NCBI GenBank assembly: GCA_016926235.1 | Contig: JAFGOZ010000191.1 | Location: 1 to 64,000 of the forward strand | DNA: 64,000 bases | DNA from: Bacteroidales bacterium | GTDB taxonomy: Bacteria; Bacteroidota; Bacteroidia; Bacteroidales; UBA10428 | Reading direction: 5' to 3' | Part shown: positions 48,163 through 56,345 of the stretch, piece by piece | Numbering within the stretch: the first letter of the stretch is position 1 | Layout of the letters: every line of letters begins with the position of its first letter | Program-made: the position numbers and the translations under genes | Notes under the pieces: model-generated | What the model was told of the DNA's origin: nothing | What the model saw: only the letters and a program-made list of their open reading frames with translations | The model's database searches: none

Positions 48163-49359
48163 ATGAAAATCCTGCAAATATGCACTAAAATCCCCTACCC
48201 TCCTTTAGATGGAGGTTCAATAGCAATCGTTAATCTTGCACAAGGATTTGTTAACGCAGGACACAAGGTCGATATCCTGGCAATGAATACTCCAAAACAT
48301 TATCAAAAGGAAATATTACAACAAATACAAGCAGACTTGCGCCTTTTTTATGTTGATGTTGATACGGATATTAAAATACCTAAATTATTTTTCAATTTGA
48401 TTTTATCCCGGTTGCCGTATAACGCCACCCGTTTTATTTCTGAGAAATTTGAAAAACAATTAATTACTTTAATTAAGGATGAAAGTTATGATGTAATTCA
48501 ACTTGAAGGACTATACCTCCTTCCTTACGTTAAAGTCATCAGAAACATTTGCAATGCCATAATTGCATACCGGGCCCATAATATTGAGTACGAGATATGG
48601 GAACGTTCACTCTCTATGGCCAGTGGAATAAAAAAAATGTATCTGAAAAATCTTGTGAAACGATTAAAACGATTCGAAACAGGACATATTAACACTTACG
48701 ATGTCCTTGTTCCAATTACCCGGCGAGACCTCTCCACTTTCAATCTGATGCAAAATAAAATGCCAGCATTTGTTTCACCTACCGGATTCAACATGGATAA
48801 ATTATTCCACGACAATATTTCAGAAGAATTCCCTTCCTCATTCTTTCTTGGAGCCCTGGACTGGTTTCCAAACCAGGAAGGCCTCATCTGGTTTATAAAT
48901 AAAGTCTGGAGGAAGATTCACAGTCAAAACCCAAACATACAATTTTATATTGCCGGACGTAATGCTCCTCTATGGCTAGAAAATAAACTAAAACAACCTG
49001 GAATAATTTATTTGGGAGAAATTGAAGATGCACATGTTTTTATGTTATCAAAAGGGATCATGATCGTACCCTTATTTTCCGGATCAGGTATGCGAATAAA
49101 AATTATTGAAGGAATGGCTCTGGGAAAAACAATCATTGCTTCACCTGTTGCAGCTGAAGGTATTGACATCACACATAATGAGAATATAATAATTGCCGAT
49201 GGTGAAGAAGATTTCATAAATGCTATTGATAATCTTTTAAAAAATAAGCAACTTTATGACATGATTGGTAAAAATGCTCAAAAATTCATTACTGAAAATT
49301 ATGATAATAAAACAATTTCCTCTAGTTTGGCTGAATTCTACAAATCACAGATAAAATGA
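48163..49359 (+). CDS. Glycosyltransferase, GT4-like (GT-B fold)
   Basis: 398-aa cytoplasmic or peripheral membrane enzyme transferring a sugar from a nucleotide donor. The N-terminal acceptor domain starts MKILQICTKIPYPPLDGGSIAIVNLAQGFVNAGHKVDIL with the glycine-rich GT-B loop. The C-terminal donor domain has PNIQFYIAGRNAP, LGEIEDAHVFMLSKGIMIVPLFSGSGMRIKIIEGMALGKTIIASPVAAEGI, the E-x7-E type site of the group. The Asp/Glu details are those of retaining GT4 enzymes. It overlaps the next gene by 4 bp (ATGA), so translation is coupled. The acceptor is unknown; context suggests LPS or exopolysaccharide. Confidence 0.9.
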   Translation: MKILQICTKIPYPPLDGGSIAIVNLAQGFVNAGHKVDILAMNTPKHYQKEILQQIQADLRLFYVDVDTDIKIPKLFFNLILSRLPYNATRFISEKFEKQLITLIKDESYDVIQLEGLYLLPYVKVIRNICNAIIAYRAHNIEYEIWERSLSMASGIKKMYLKNLVKRLKRFETGHINTYDVLVPITRRDLSTFNLMQNKMPAFVSPTGFNMDKLFHDNISEEFPSSFFLGALDWFPNQEGLIWFINKVWRKIHSQNPNIQFYIAGRNAPLWLENKLKQPGIIYLGEIEDAHVFMLSKGIMIVPLFSGSGMRIKIIEGMALGKTIIASPVAAEGIDITHNENIIIADGEEDFINAIDNLLKNKQLYDMIGKNAQKFITENYDNKTISSSLAEFYKSQIK

Positions 49360-50534
49360 CTTGGAAGGTTTTATTTTGGTGTTTTCTTGGAATTATTGTT
49401 TATACCTACCTGGGTTATTTTATTCTTATCTATATTTTATTCCTGATAAAAAAGGTATTTACTAATCAAAGTAAAGAAATTTCAACATATGAGCCTGATG
49501 TTACGATATTCATAACGGCTTATAATGAAGCAGACTTTGTTGAAAGAAAAATTCAAAATACACTGGAATTAGATTATCCCAAAGAGAAAATTACTCAGCT
49601 TTGGATAACAGATGGATCAACTGATGGAACACCTAACCTGGTTAAAAAATATCCGGATATTATACTCCACCACCAGACTGAAAGAAAAGGGAAGGTTGCA
49701 GCAATGAACAGGGGAATGCAATTTGTTAACAGCTCCATTGTTATTTTTTCGGATGGTAATACAATGCTGGCAACAGATGCAGTCAGAAAGATTGTGAGAC
49801 TTTTTAGCGATACCAAAACCGGGTGTGTGGCAGGTGAAAAAAGGATTAAAATTGACGATAAGGATAAAGCAATAAGTTCAGGAGAAGGGCTTTACTGGAA
49901 GTATGAATCGCTAATTAAAAAATGTGAATCGGAAATAAATAATGTTATTGGAGCTGCCGGTGAACTTTTTGCTATCCGTACAGAGCTTTTCGAACCGGTA
50001 AAAGAAGATACCCTTCTTGATGACTTTATAATGTCTCTTACAATCTTAAAGAGAGGGTATGCTATTAAATATGACCCCGGGGCCTATGCTCTCGAATCAG
50101 CATCTTTCAGTGTTAAAGAAGAATTTAAACGGAAAGTAAGAATCGCCTCAGGTGGAATACAATCTATGATAAGGATGCCTGAATTATTGAATTTCTTCAA
50201 ATATGGATTTACTTCATTTCAGTACTTGAGCCATAAGGTTTTGCGCTGGATCTTAGTTCCATTTGCTATCCCTCTCACCCTCATTTTTAATTTTATAATT
50301 ATCCGTTCATTCCTCATTGGATATACCGTTTATCATATTATCTTCTACCTCCAGTTACTCTTTTATCTTTTTGGACTACTGGGCTGGTGGTTCGAAAACA
50401 AACAGATAAAAGTAAAACTTTTTTTTACTCCTTATTACATCATTTTTATGAACTTTTCAATGTTTGTAGGAATTATAAGATTTTTTAAAGGAAAACAATC
50501 TGTAAACTGGGACAGAGCCAAAAGAGGTATATGA
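49356..50534 (+). CDS. Membrane glycosyltransferase, GT2 family
   Basis: 392-aa processive-type GT2. An N-terminal helix (about 5-29), then a cytoplasmic GT-A domain (about 45-280). The GT-A domain has the opening DVTIFITAYNEADFVERKI, the UDP-binding ITDGSTDGT, the DxD-equivalent SDGNTML, and the catalytic LLDDFIMSLTILKRGY. Two to three C-terminal helices follow (about 298-375). The Q-x-x-R-W motif of cellulose and hyaluronan synthases is replaced by KRKVRIASGGIQS, so it may be non-processive or use another acceptor. Translationally coupled to the GT4 gene. Just 7 bp after its stop begins the 21-bp array at 50542. Confidence 0.92.
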   Translation: MTWKVLFWCFLGIIVYTYLGYFILIYILFLIKKVFTNQSKEISTYEPDVTIFITAYNEADFVERKIQNTLELDYPKEKITQLWITDGSTDGTPNLVKKYPDIILHHQTERKGKVAAMNRGMQFVNSSIVIFSDGNTMLATDAVRKIVRLFSDTKTGCVAGEKRIKIDDKDKAISSGEGLYWKYESLIKKCESEINNVIGAAGELFAIRTELFEPVKEDTLLDDFIMSLTILKRGYAIKYDPGAYALESASFSVKEEFKRKVRIASGGIQSMIRMPELLNFFKYGFTSFQYLSHKVLRWILVPFAIPLTLIFNFIIIRSFLIGYTVYHIIFYLQLLFYLFGLLGWWFENKQIKVKLFFTPYYIIFMNFSMFVGIIRFFKGKQSVNWDRAKRGI

Positions 50535-50541
50535 TCTCCCT

Positions 50542-50772
50542 AACGACGGGGAAGTACGAAGACGCGGCGGGATACCCGGGAAACCCGGCGATGGAGTTAC
50601 CGAATGTGGAAAAAACATACCGAAACCCAGCGACAAGGTACTAAAACCCGGCAAGGATATACCTGCTTACGGTGACGAGGTTACCGACCACGGCGGTGAA
50701 GTACAAAAATACAGCGATAAGGTTGAATATCGCGGCGACGAGGTACAAAAGTTCGGCGACGGTATTACAGAA
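50542..50772. repeat. GC-richer 21-bp-period tandem array between GT2 and ribBA genes
   Basis: Eleven units of exactly 21 bp without indels, starting 7 bp after the glycosyltransferase stop. The most conserved core is GGCGACGAGGT; other positions vary widely between units. Translated in the array phase, units read as heptads like PGDGVTE and YGDEVTD (consensus Y/P-G-D-E/G-V-x-K/E). The frame has no ATG at its left end and no gene calls for it. The array is clearly richer in G+C than its neighbours. The rest of the 50535-50953 gap (50773-50953) is AT-rich leader for ribBA. No spacers, no FMN riboswitch. Confidence 0.85.
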
Positions 50773-50914
50773 GCTTACCTCCTAATTATTTATTCTACAA
50801 AAGTTACCGTCCCTCCGGGACTCAAAATATTTACAATGTTCTCAATTTTTAAAAATAAAATGCGTTTGTCCTGAGTTAATAACAAATATTTTCCTCCATT
50901 TTATATTTTATAAC

Positions 50915-50922
50915 TACTTTTG
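50915..50922 (+). promoter_or_regulatory. Putative -7 promoter box for ribBA
   Basis: TACTTTTG matches TAnnTTTG, 31 bp upstream of the ribBA ATG, which itself is preceded by an AGGAG-like sequence (AAGGAGATT). No -33 element at standard spacing. The leader is far too short for an FMN riboswitch. Confidence 0.45.
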
Positions 50923-50953
50923 CACCCAGAAACAATAAAACAAGGAGATTAAA

Positions 50954-52210
50954 ATGTCAAAGGCGCAGGATTTGGAAAACTTCAAATTCGATAGCATTGA
51001 GGATGCCGTAAAAGATATGCGGGATGGAAAGATTATCATTGTTGTAGATGACGAAGACCGTGAAAATGAAGGCGATTTTGTTGCCGCAGCAGAATGTATA
51101 ACCCCGGAAATTGTAAATTTTATGGCAACTCATGGCAGGGGTCTGATATGCGCTGCTATACCGGAAGACCGATGTGAACAACTTGATCTTGAACTGATGG
51201 TTGGGACAAATACATCAAGCCATGGAACTCCATTTACTGTAACAGTAGATCTGATAGGTAATGGATGTACAACAGGAGTTTCTGCAAGTGACCGCGCTAA
51301 AACCATCAAAGCCCTAGTTGATCCCAATACAAAACCTGAAGATCTGGGACGACCCGGACACATCTTCCCTCTAAAAGCCAGGAACAGGGGGGTATTAAGA
51401 AGAGCCGGACATACAGAAGCCACAGTTGACTTATCCAGACTAGCCAACTTAGCTCCTGGTGGTGTCCTGGTCGAAATTATGAATGATGACGGATCCATGG
51501 CAAGGCTTCCCGAATTGGTTGACATAGCCAGAAATTTTAAACTTAAAATTATATCTATCAAAGACCTTATCGCCCATATGCTTAAGCATGAAAGTCTTAT
51601 CATTAAAGGGGTAAAGGTCAATCTCCCGACAGAATATGGTGATTTTCATTTAATAACATTTATTCAAAAATCAAACAACATTGAGCATGTAGCTCTACTA
51701 AAAGGTAAATGGGACACAGACGAACCTATTTTAGTACGGGTTCATTCCTCTTGTGTTACAGGTGATATATTTGGTTCTATGCGATGTGATTGCGGTCCCC
51801 AACTACACAAAGCCATGCAAATGATAGATAAAGAAGGGAAAGGTGTAATCGTATATATGAACCAGGAAGGAAGAGGGATTGGCCTATTTAATAAAATTAA
51901 AGCATACAAATTACAAGAAGAAGGCATGGATACCGTTCAGGCAAACCTGGAACTAGGATTTCATGCCGATGAAAGAGACTATGGTGTTGGCGCAAGCATA
52001 TTAAGAGAACTGGGTGTAAGAAAAATGCGCCTCCTCACGAACAATCCAAAGAAAAGAGCCGGTCTGGAAGGTTATGGTCTGGTGATTGTTGAAAATGTAC
52101 CTTTGGTTATTGATCCTAACGAGCATAATATGTTCTATCTGCAAACAAAACAAGCTAAAATGGGTCATCGTCTGGACATTGTAAACGATGAAAACCAGAA
52201 AAATGAATAA
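50954..52210 (+). CDS. ribBA: Bifunctional 3,4-dihydroxy-2-butanone-4-phosphate synthase / GTP cyclohydrolase II
   Basis: Cytoplasmic enzyme of riboflavin synthesis, 418 aa. The N-terminal RibB domain (about 1-210) has [18 protein letters not shown] (acidic metal loop), [11 protein letters not shown] and [15 protein letters not shown]. The C-terminal RibA domain (about 215-415) has the zinc site [19 protein letters not shown] (three Cys) and the catalytic NQEGRGIGL. Both domains appear complete, so it should supply both ribulose-5-P-derived and GTP-derived precursors. fmt overlaps its end by 8 bp. The Shine-Dalgarno-like AAGGAG before the ATG is unusually good for this window. Confidence 0.97.
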   Translation: MSKAQDLENFKFDSIEDAVKDMRDGKIIIVVDDEDRENEGDFVAAAECITPEIVNFMATHGRGLICAAIPEDRCEQLDLELMVGTNTSSHGTPFTVTVDLIGNGCTTGVSASDRAKTIKALVDPNTKPEDLGRPGHIFPLKARNRGVLRRAGHTEATVDLSRLANLAPGGVLVEIMNDDGSMARLPELVDIARNFKLKIISIKDLIAHMLKHESLIIKGVKVNLPTEYGDFHLITFIQKSNNIEHVALLKGKWDTDEPILVRVHSSCVTGDIFGSMRCDCGPQLHKAMQMIDKEGKGVIVYMNQEGRGIGLFNKIKAYKLQEEGMDTVQANLELGFHADERDYGVGASILRELGVRKMRLLTNNPKKRAGLEGYGLVIVENVPLVIDPNEHNMFYLQTKQAKMGHRLDIVNDENQKNE

Positions 52211-53174
52211 TAGCCTAAGGATTGTTTTCATGGGAACACCGGAATTTGCCGTTCCTTCCTTGAAAATCTTACTCGATAATGGATACACTATTGCAGGTGT
52301 AGTTACAGCACCTGACAAACCTGCTGGCAGAGGACAGCAAATCCATGAATCCCCTGTTAAAACATTTGCCAGGGAACATTATCTAACCATATTACAACCC
52401 GAAAAACTAAAAGCACCTGATTTTTTAAAAGAGCTTCAAAGTTTAAAAGCCGACTTGCAGGTAGTCGTAGCTTTCAGAATGCTGCCAAAAGTTGTATGGG
52501 ATATGCCAACTTACGGAACCTTTAATCTTCATGCATCTTTGCTCCCTCAATATCGTGGAGCTGCACCCATTAACTGGGCAATCATCAATGGTGAAAAAAA
52601 AACAGGCATTACAACCTTCTTTATTGAAGAGGAAATCGATACAGGGAAAGTAATATTTCAAGTTGAGGTTCCTATTGAAGAATCACAAACCGCCGGTGAT
52701 ATCCATGATATTTTAATGAAAAAAGGAGCTCAACTTGTCCTAAAAACCGTAAATGCTATAAACGAAAACAAACACCCTGCAACAGATCAATCCAATATTG
52801 CCAGCATACAGGGAGAGCTTAAGCCTGCACCAAAAATCTTTAAAGAAGATTGTAAAATTAACTGGAACAAACCACTAGATACTGTATACAACTTGATTCG
52901 CGGTTTAAGTCCTTACCCGGCTGCCTGGACGGAATTAAAATTGACTGATGGGAGTATAATATCTTTTAAAATTTTCAATACCTCAAAAATTCGGGAAAAT
53001 CATAATCATTCTGCAGGTGCAATCCTTTCCGATAATAGAAAATATTTCAAAGTGGCAGTTCCGGAAGGCTTTATAGAAATACATTCATTACAAATGGCCG
53101 GTAAAAGAAGGATGCAAACCGAAGAATTTTTAAGAGGTTTTCAAAATTTAAATATGTGTACTATTAATACTTAA
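52203..53174 (+). CDS. fmt: Methionyl-tRNA formyltransferase
   Basis: Formylates the initiator Met-tRNA using 10-formyl-THF. About 323 aa from the ATG at 52203, giving [20 protein letters not shown], the standard start. The frame is open 5 codons earlier but that part lies deeper inside ribBA. Catalytic motif [20 protein letters not shown] (Asn and His), the Asp in EEIDTGKV, and the C-terminal OB-like domain beginning near [21 protein letters not shown] are present. Translation may be coupled to ribBA by the 8-bp overlap. Convergent with the glucosaminidase gene, 9 bp between stops. Confidence 0.96.
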   Translation: MNNSLRIVFMGTPEFAVPSLKILLDNGYTIAGVVTAPDKPAGRGQQIHESPVKTFAREHYLTILQPEKLKAPDFLKELQSLKADLQVVVAFRMLPKVVWDMPTYGTFNLHASLLPQYRGAAPINWAIINGEKKTGITTFFIEEEIDTGKVIFQVEVPIEESQTAGDIHDILMKKGAQLVLKTVNAINENKHPATDQSNIASIQGELKPAPKIFKEDCKINWNKPLDTVYNLIRGLSPYPAAWTELKLTDGSIISFKIFNTSKIRENHNHSAGAILSDNRKYFKVAVPEGFIEIHSLQMAGKRRMQTEEFLRGFQNLNMCTINT

Positions 53175-53183
53175 TCATCCCTC

Positions 53184-54230
53184 CTACTCAACCTGATCAT
53201 CGTCCGTACTCGTATTCACGTCAATACTATCATTCACGATGATTTCTTCTTCGACCTGAGGTTCTTCGACTTCAACAGGTTTCTCTTTGTTCTTTTTTCG
53301 TAAGTAAAGCTTATCACCAACCGTAGGTTCTTCCCCTTCTTTCAAGTGATTCTTTTTGCGAAGAGCGCTCATCTTAATGGCATATTGCTGTGAGATATCA
53401 TAAAGCGTTTCACCTTCTTCAACAAAATGATAATCATTACCATAGGCAGCTTTATTTCTTTTTGGCTGAATATATAATCGCTGTCCTTCATTTAATTGGG
53501 CATCCTTTGACAGATCATTGTATTTCTGGAACTCCCAGGGCATCATTTGCATTTCTTCAGCAAGCTTGTAAAAAGTATCCCCCTCCTTAGTAATAATATA
53601 TTCAGCCCTGTTTTCTTCATAAATCTGTCTTCCTGACATACTGAACTGAAATTCGTCTCCACTGCCCACATTGTTTCTAGACTTATGCGTTTTTTCTCTC
53701 TTAACACGTTGATTTCCTGTATCAAAAACATACAACTGCTCATCCTCAATAATCGTAATTAAAGCATCTGCATATTTGGAACTGGTAGCATATCCGGCTT
53801 TTTTCAATCCTTTTGCCCATCCTTTATAATCGGTTGGATCCAGTTCAAAAAGAAAATCATAGCGGGATGTATTCACTAAAAAGTCCGTATGATCCTTATA
53901 TGATTCGTCTGCAGATTTATACTTTCTAAAGCATTCGCCCTTTTCATCGTCGTCATGGTACATTCTTTTCCCCTTCCAATCATTATGACACTTTATCCCA
54001 AAATGATTATTCCCATCTACAGCCAAAGAGCTATTACCACAATTTGATTCTAAAATGCCCTGAGCCAAAGTGATACTTGCCGGAATTCCACTTCTTTTCA
54101 TTTCAACTATGGCAATATCTTTATACTTCTCAATATACATCTCACGGGTCATTTTTTGGCCTGACAATACACCTGAACCTAAAAATGTAAAAACAAAAAC
54201 ACTACATATCCTTACCTTATAAACCTTCAT
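53184..54230 (-). CDS. GH73-type glucosaminidase with two LysM domains
   Basis: Exported peptidoglycan hydrolase, about 348 aa from the ATG at 54228-54230, which begins the signal peptide (MKVYKVRICSVFVF, ending SGQ). The longer frame adds 22 residues without leader character. The catalytic domain (about 35-175) has ITLAQGILESNCGNSSLAVDGNNHFGIKCH with the general-acid Glu, and FRKYKSADESYKDHTDFL. Two LysM domains follow (about 205-250 with YIITKEGDTFYKLAEE; about 265-310 with HFVEEGETLYDISQQY). The acidic C-terminal tail is rich in Glu/Asp/Val. Likely role is cell-wall remodelling. Confidence 0.93.
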   Translation of the reverse strand: MKVYKVRICSVFVFTFLGSGVLSGQKMTREMYIEKYKDIAIVEMKRSGIPASITLAQGILESNCGNSSLAVDGNNHFGIKCHNDWKGKRMYHDDDEKGECFRKYKSADESYKDHTDFLVNTSRYDFLFELDPTDYKGWAKGLKKAGYATSSKYADALITIIEDEQLYVFDTGNQRVKREKTHKSRNNVGSGDEFQFSMSGRQIYEENRAEYIITKEGDTFYKLAEEMQMMPWEFQKYNDLSKDAQLNEGQRLYIQPKRNKAAYGNDYHFVEEGETLYDISQQYAIKMSALRKKNHLKEGEEPTVGDKLYLRKKNKEKPVEVEEPQVEEEIIVNDSIDVNTSTDDDQVE

Positions 54231-54368
54231 ATCTATCATTTTAAACTTTGCTAAAATTCTTACTCCAGTTAATTTACAAATCAAATAAAAAAACACATTT
54301 CAATATAAAAAGCTTACTAAAGTTTTAAAGATAACGGGGACAGTTATGAACAAAGTTTGTTTTGGTAA

Positions 54369-55607
54369 TTATTTTTTATGTATAACAAAATCCACCCGCC
54401 GGTTTTTCGCCCTTGCTTCATCCGTTTTGGCTGTGTCAATTGGATATTGGTTCCCGTAACCTGCATATTTAATCCTGCTCTTATTTATTCCTGCTGCTAA
54501 CATAAAATTTGCAATGGATTCTGCCCTCTTCTCTGATAATTCCAAATTATAATTCTCATTACCCACATCATCTGTGTGCCCTTTTAATTCAATTGTATAA
54601 GTTGGATTCAACTTTAAAACTTCTATTAACTGGTTTAAAAAATCATTGTATTTCGTCTGGATTCCGTATGAATTGTAGGCAAATTGCACTTTAACAGAAA
54701 TAGTAGTCATCGTACTATCTTCATTTACATCAATGATCTCTTCATGGGGAATTTTATTCAACACCTTTATAATCCTGTTATCATTTGATTTCATAGCACC
54801 AGCTATTCTAAAGGAGCTCTCACCTAAAAATACGCCTGAATCAAACATATCATCCCCAACATCTGCAAGGGCAAGTTTTAAGTGATACGTCCTTCCCGGA
54901 ATAGTCTTACAACCCGCATATAATAGCGATGAATAGCCGTCCAGTTCAAACATAATAGATCTTTCAAGCGCATCTTGATGCATTTTATAATATGGATGAT
55001 CTTCAGGTACCAAAATATTATTAACCGTATAATACTCATTGTTCTTTTCAGAATTAATATTTTCTATTGAAACGATCATCTCAGATTCAGGTAAAATGGC
55101 AATGTTCTTCTTTTCTTTTCCTGATTTATACCCGACAAAAAAGCCAAATACATCATCTACATTGTCATTTACATATTCAGGATATTCTTCGGAACCAAAA
55201 AAATAGGCAAAATTTATACTGTCTGCTATTGTAATAAAATCAAATTCCAATACAACTGCATCATAGGTAATTCCATTGGCAATTTTATCAAGGTCTTTAT
55301 CTCCGGGGTAATTACTGGATGTACTCTCTCCCGCATCCAGATTTGGGCCTTTTGTATTCACTACGTTTCCCGTAGACATTACAATACCCTTTTTAATCGG
55401 TAATAATTCTGAGTTTGTATAAAAATAACCTATACCATAAGAGGGACCTGTATATTGAATATTCCACACATCCAGGTATTCCTTATTTTGAAGGAGTACA
55501 TCGTAAACGAGCTCTTCTAATGTAAAATTTGTATCTACATCGTATTGCTGCGCAAACAAGGAGTAAGTTAAAAGAAATGCAATGACCGGACAAATTATCT
55601 TCTTCAT
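54369..55607 (-). CDS. Choice-of-anchor L domain protein fused to OmpA C-terminal domain
   Basis: About 412 aa from the ATG at 55605-55607 (MKKIICPVIAFLLTYSLFAQ signal peptide); the longer frame overlaps the upstream gene's 3' end. The N-terminal domain (about 25-255) has the choice-of-anchor L features: LLPIKKGIVMSTGNV, YDAVVLEFDFITIADSINFAYFFGSEEYPEYV, DVFGFFVGY. The C-terminal OmpA domain (about 295-412) has the peptidoglycan-binding LKGHTDDVGNENYNLELSEKRAESIANFML and AKNRRVDFVI. This places a calcium-dependent or adhesive-type head at the cell surface or periplasm, held to peptidoglycan. It lies 23 bp after the pseudouridine synthase gene, probably one transcript. Confidence 0.9.
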   Translation of the reverse strand: MKKIICPVIAFLLTYSLFAQQYDVDTNFTLEELVYDVLLQNKEYLDVWNIQYTGPSYGIGYFYTNSELLPIKKGIVMSTGNVVNTKGPNLDAGESTSSNYPGDKDLDKIANGITYDAVVLEFDFITIADSINFAYFFGSEEYPEYVNDNVDDVFGFFVGYKSGKEKKNIAILPESEMIVSIENINSEKNNEYYTVNNILVPEDHPYYKMHQDALERSIMFELDGYSSLLYAGCKTIPGRTYHLKLALADVGDDMFDSGVFLGESSFRIAGAMKSNDNRIIKVLNKIPHEEIIDVNEDSTMTTISVKVQFAYNSYGIQTKYNDFLNQLIEVLKLNPTYTIELKGHTDDVGNENYNLELSEKRAESIANFMLAAGINKSRIKYAGYGNQYPIDTAKTDEARAKNRRVDFVIHKK

Positions 55608-55630
55608 TTCTTTATCAATATTAACAAGTT

Positions 55631-56311
55631 TCACCCGGTTATCTGAGCCAAAAAGGCATTCCAAAGATTATCATCCGGAGGCTGAGCCTCTACATAAAGC
55701 TTTTCATTTGAAACCGGATGAAAAAAAGAAACACTTCTTGCATGCAAGCTTATGCCTCCATTTTTATCTGACCGCGGAAATCCATACTTAAGATCACCTT
55801 TAATGGGGCACCCTATCTTTGCCATCTGTGCCCTTATCTGATGATGCCTTCCCGTATGCAAACGGATTTTTAATAAATGATAATGATCTGAACTCGCCAG
55901 CAATTCATAATCCAGGCTGGCGGCCTTTGAATCAGGAACTTCTTCATCACTGGCAAATGATTTATTTTTTTTGGTATTTCTTACAATAAAATGGCTAAGG
56001 GTATCAGCCTTCTTCGGTGGTTTGGTTTTTACAATAGCCCAATATATTTTCTCAACATCTTTCTCGCTAAACAATTTGTTCATCCGGGCTAGTGCTTTAC
56101 TTGTACGGGCAAAGACCACAACTCCGCTCACAGGCCTGTCTATCCGATGCACCACGCCTAAAAATACGTTGCCCGGCTTATTGTATTTTTGCTTTATATA
56201 TGCTTTAATATGTTCATCTAACGAGATATCTCCGGTTTTATCTCCCTGTACAATTTCTGAATTGGTTTTGTTGATAATAATCAAATGATTATCCTCATAA
56301 AGTACTTGCAT
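55631..56311 (-). CDS. RluA-family pseudouridine synthase
   Basis: 226-aa RNA-modifying enzyme. Motif VVHRIDRPVSGVVVFARTSKAL includes the catalytic Asp of the HRID signature. The downstream RluA blocks are KIYWAIVKTKPP, ALDYELL-like AASLDYELLASSDHYHLLKIRLHTGRHHQIRAQM and GDLKYGF. There is no N-terminal S4 domain, as in the short RluA subgroup (tRNA/rRNA, RluA or TruC-like); target site unknown. The start ATG at 56309-56311 gives MQVLYEDNHLIIINK, the regular family opening. First of the probable unit running into the OmpA-type gene. Confidence 0.94.
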   Translation of the reverse strand: MQVLYEDNHLIIINKTNSEIVQGDKTGDISLDEHIKAYIKQKYNKPGNVFLGVVHRIDRPVSGVVVFARTSKALARMNKLFSEKDVEKIYWAIVKTKPPKKADTLSHFIVRNTKKNKSFASDEEVPDSKAASLDYELLASSDHYHLLKIRLHTGRHHQIRAQMAKIGCPIKGDLKYGFPRSDKNGGISLHARSVSFFHPVSNEKLYVEAQPPDDNLWNAFLAQITG

Positions 56312-56345
56312 GGCAATCTGCTTTCAATTTCGAGGATAAAATTAA

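Noticed and set aside
50773..50953. FMN riboswitch before ribBA
   Set aside because: No RFN-element conserved segments are seen and the likely transcript start is about 25 bp before the ATG.
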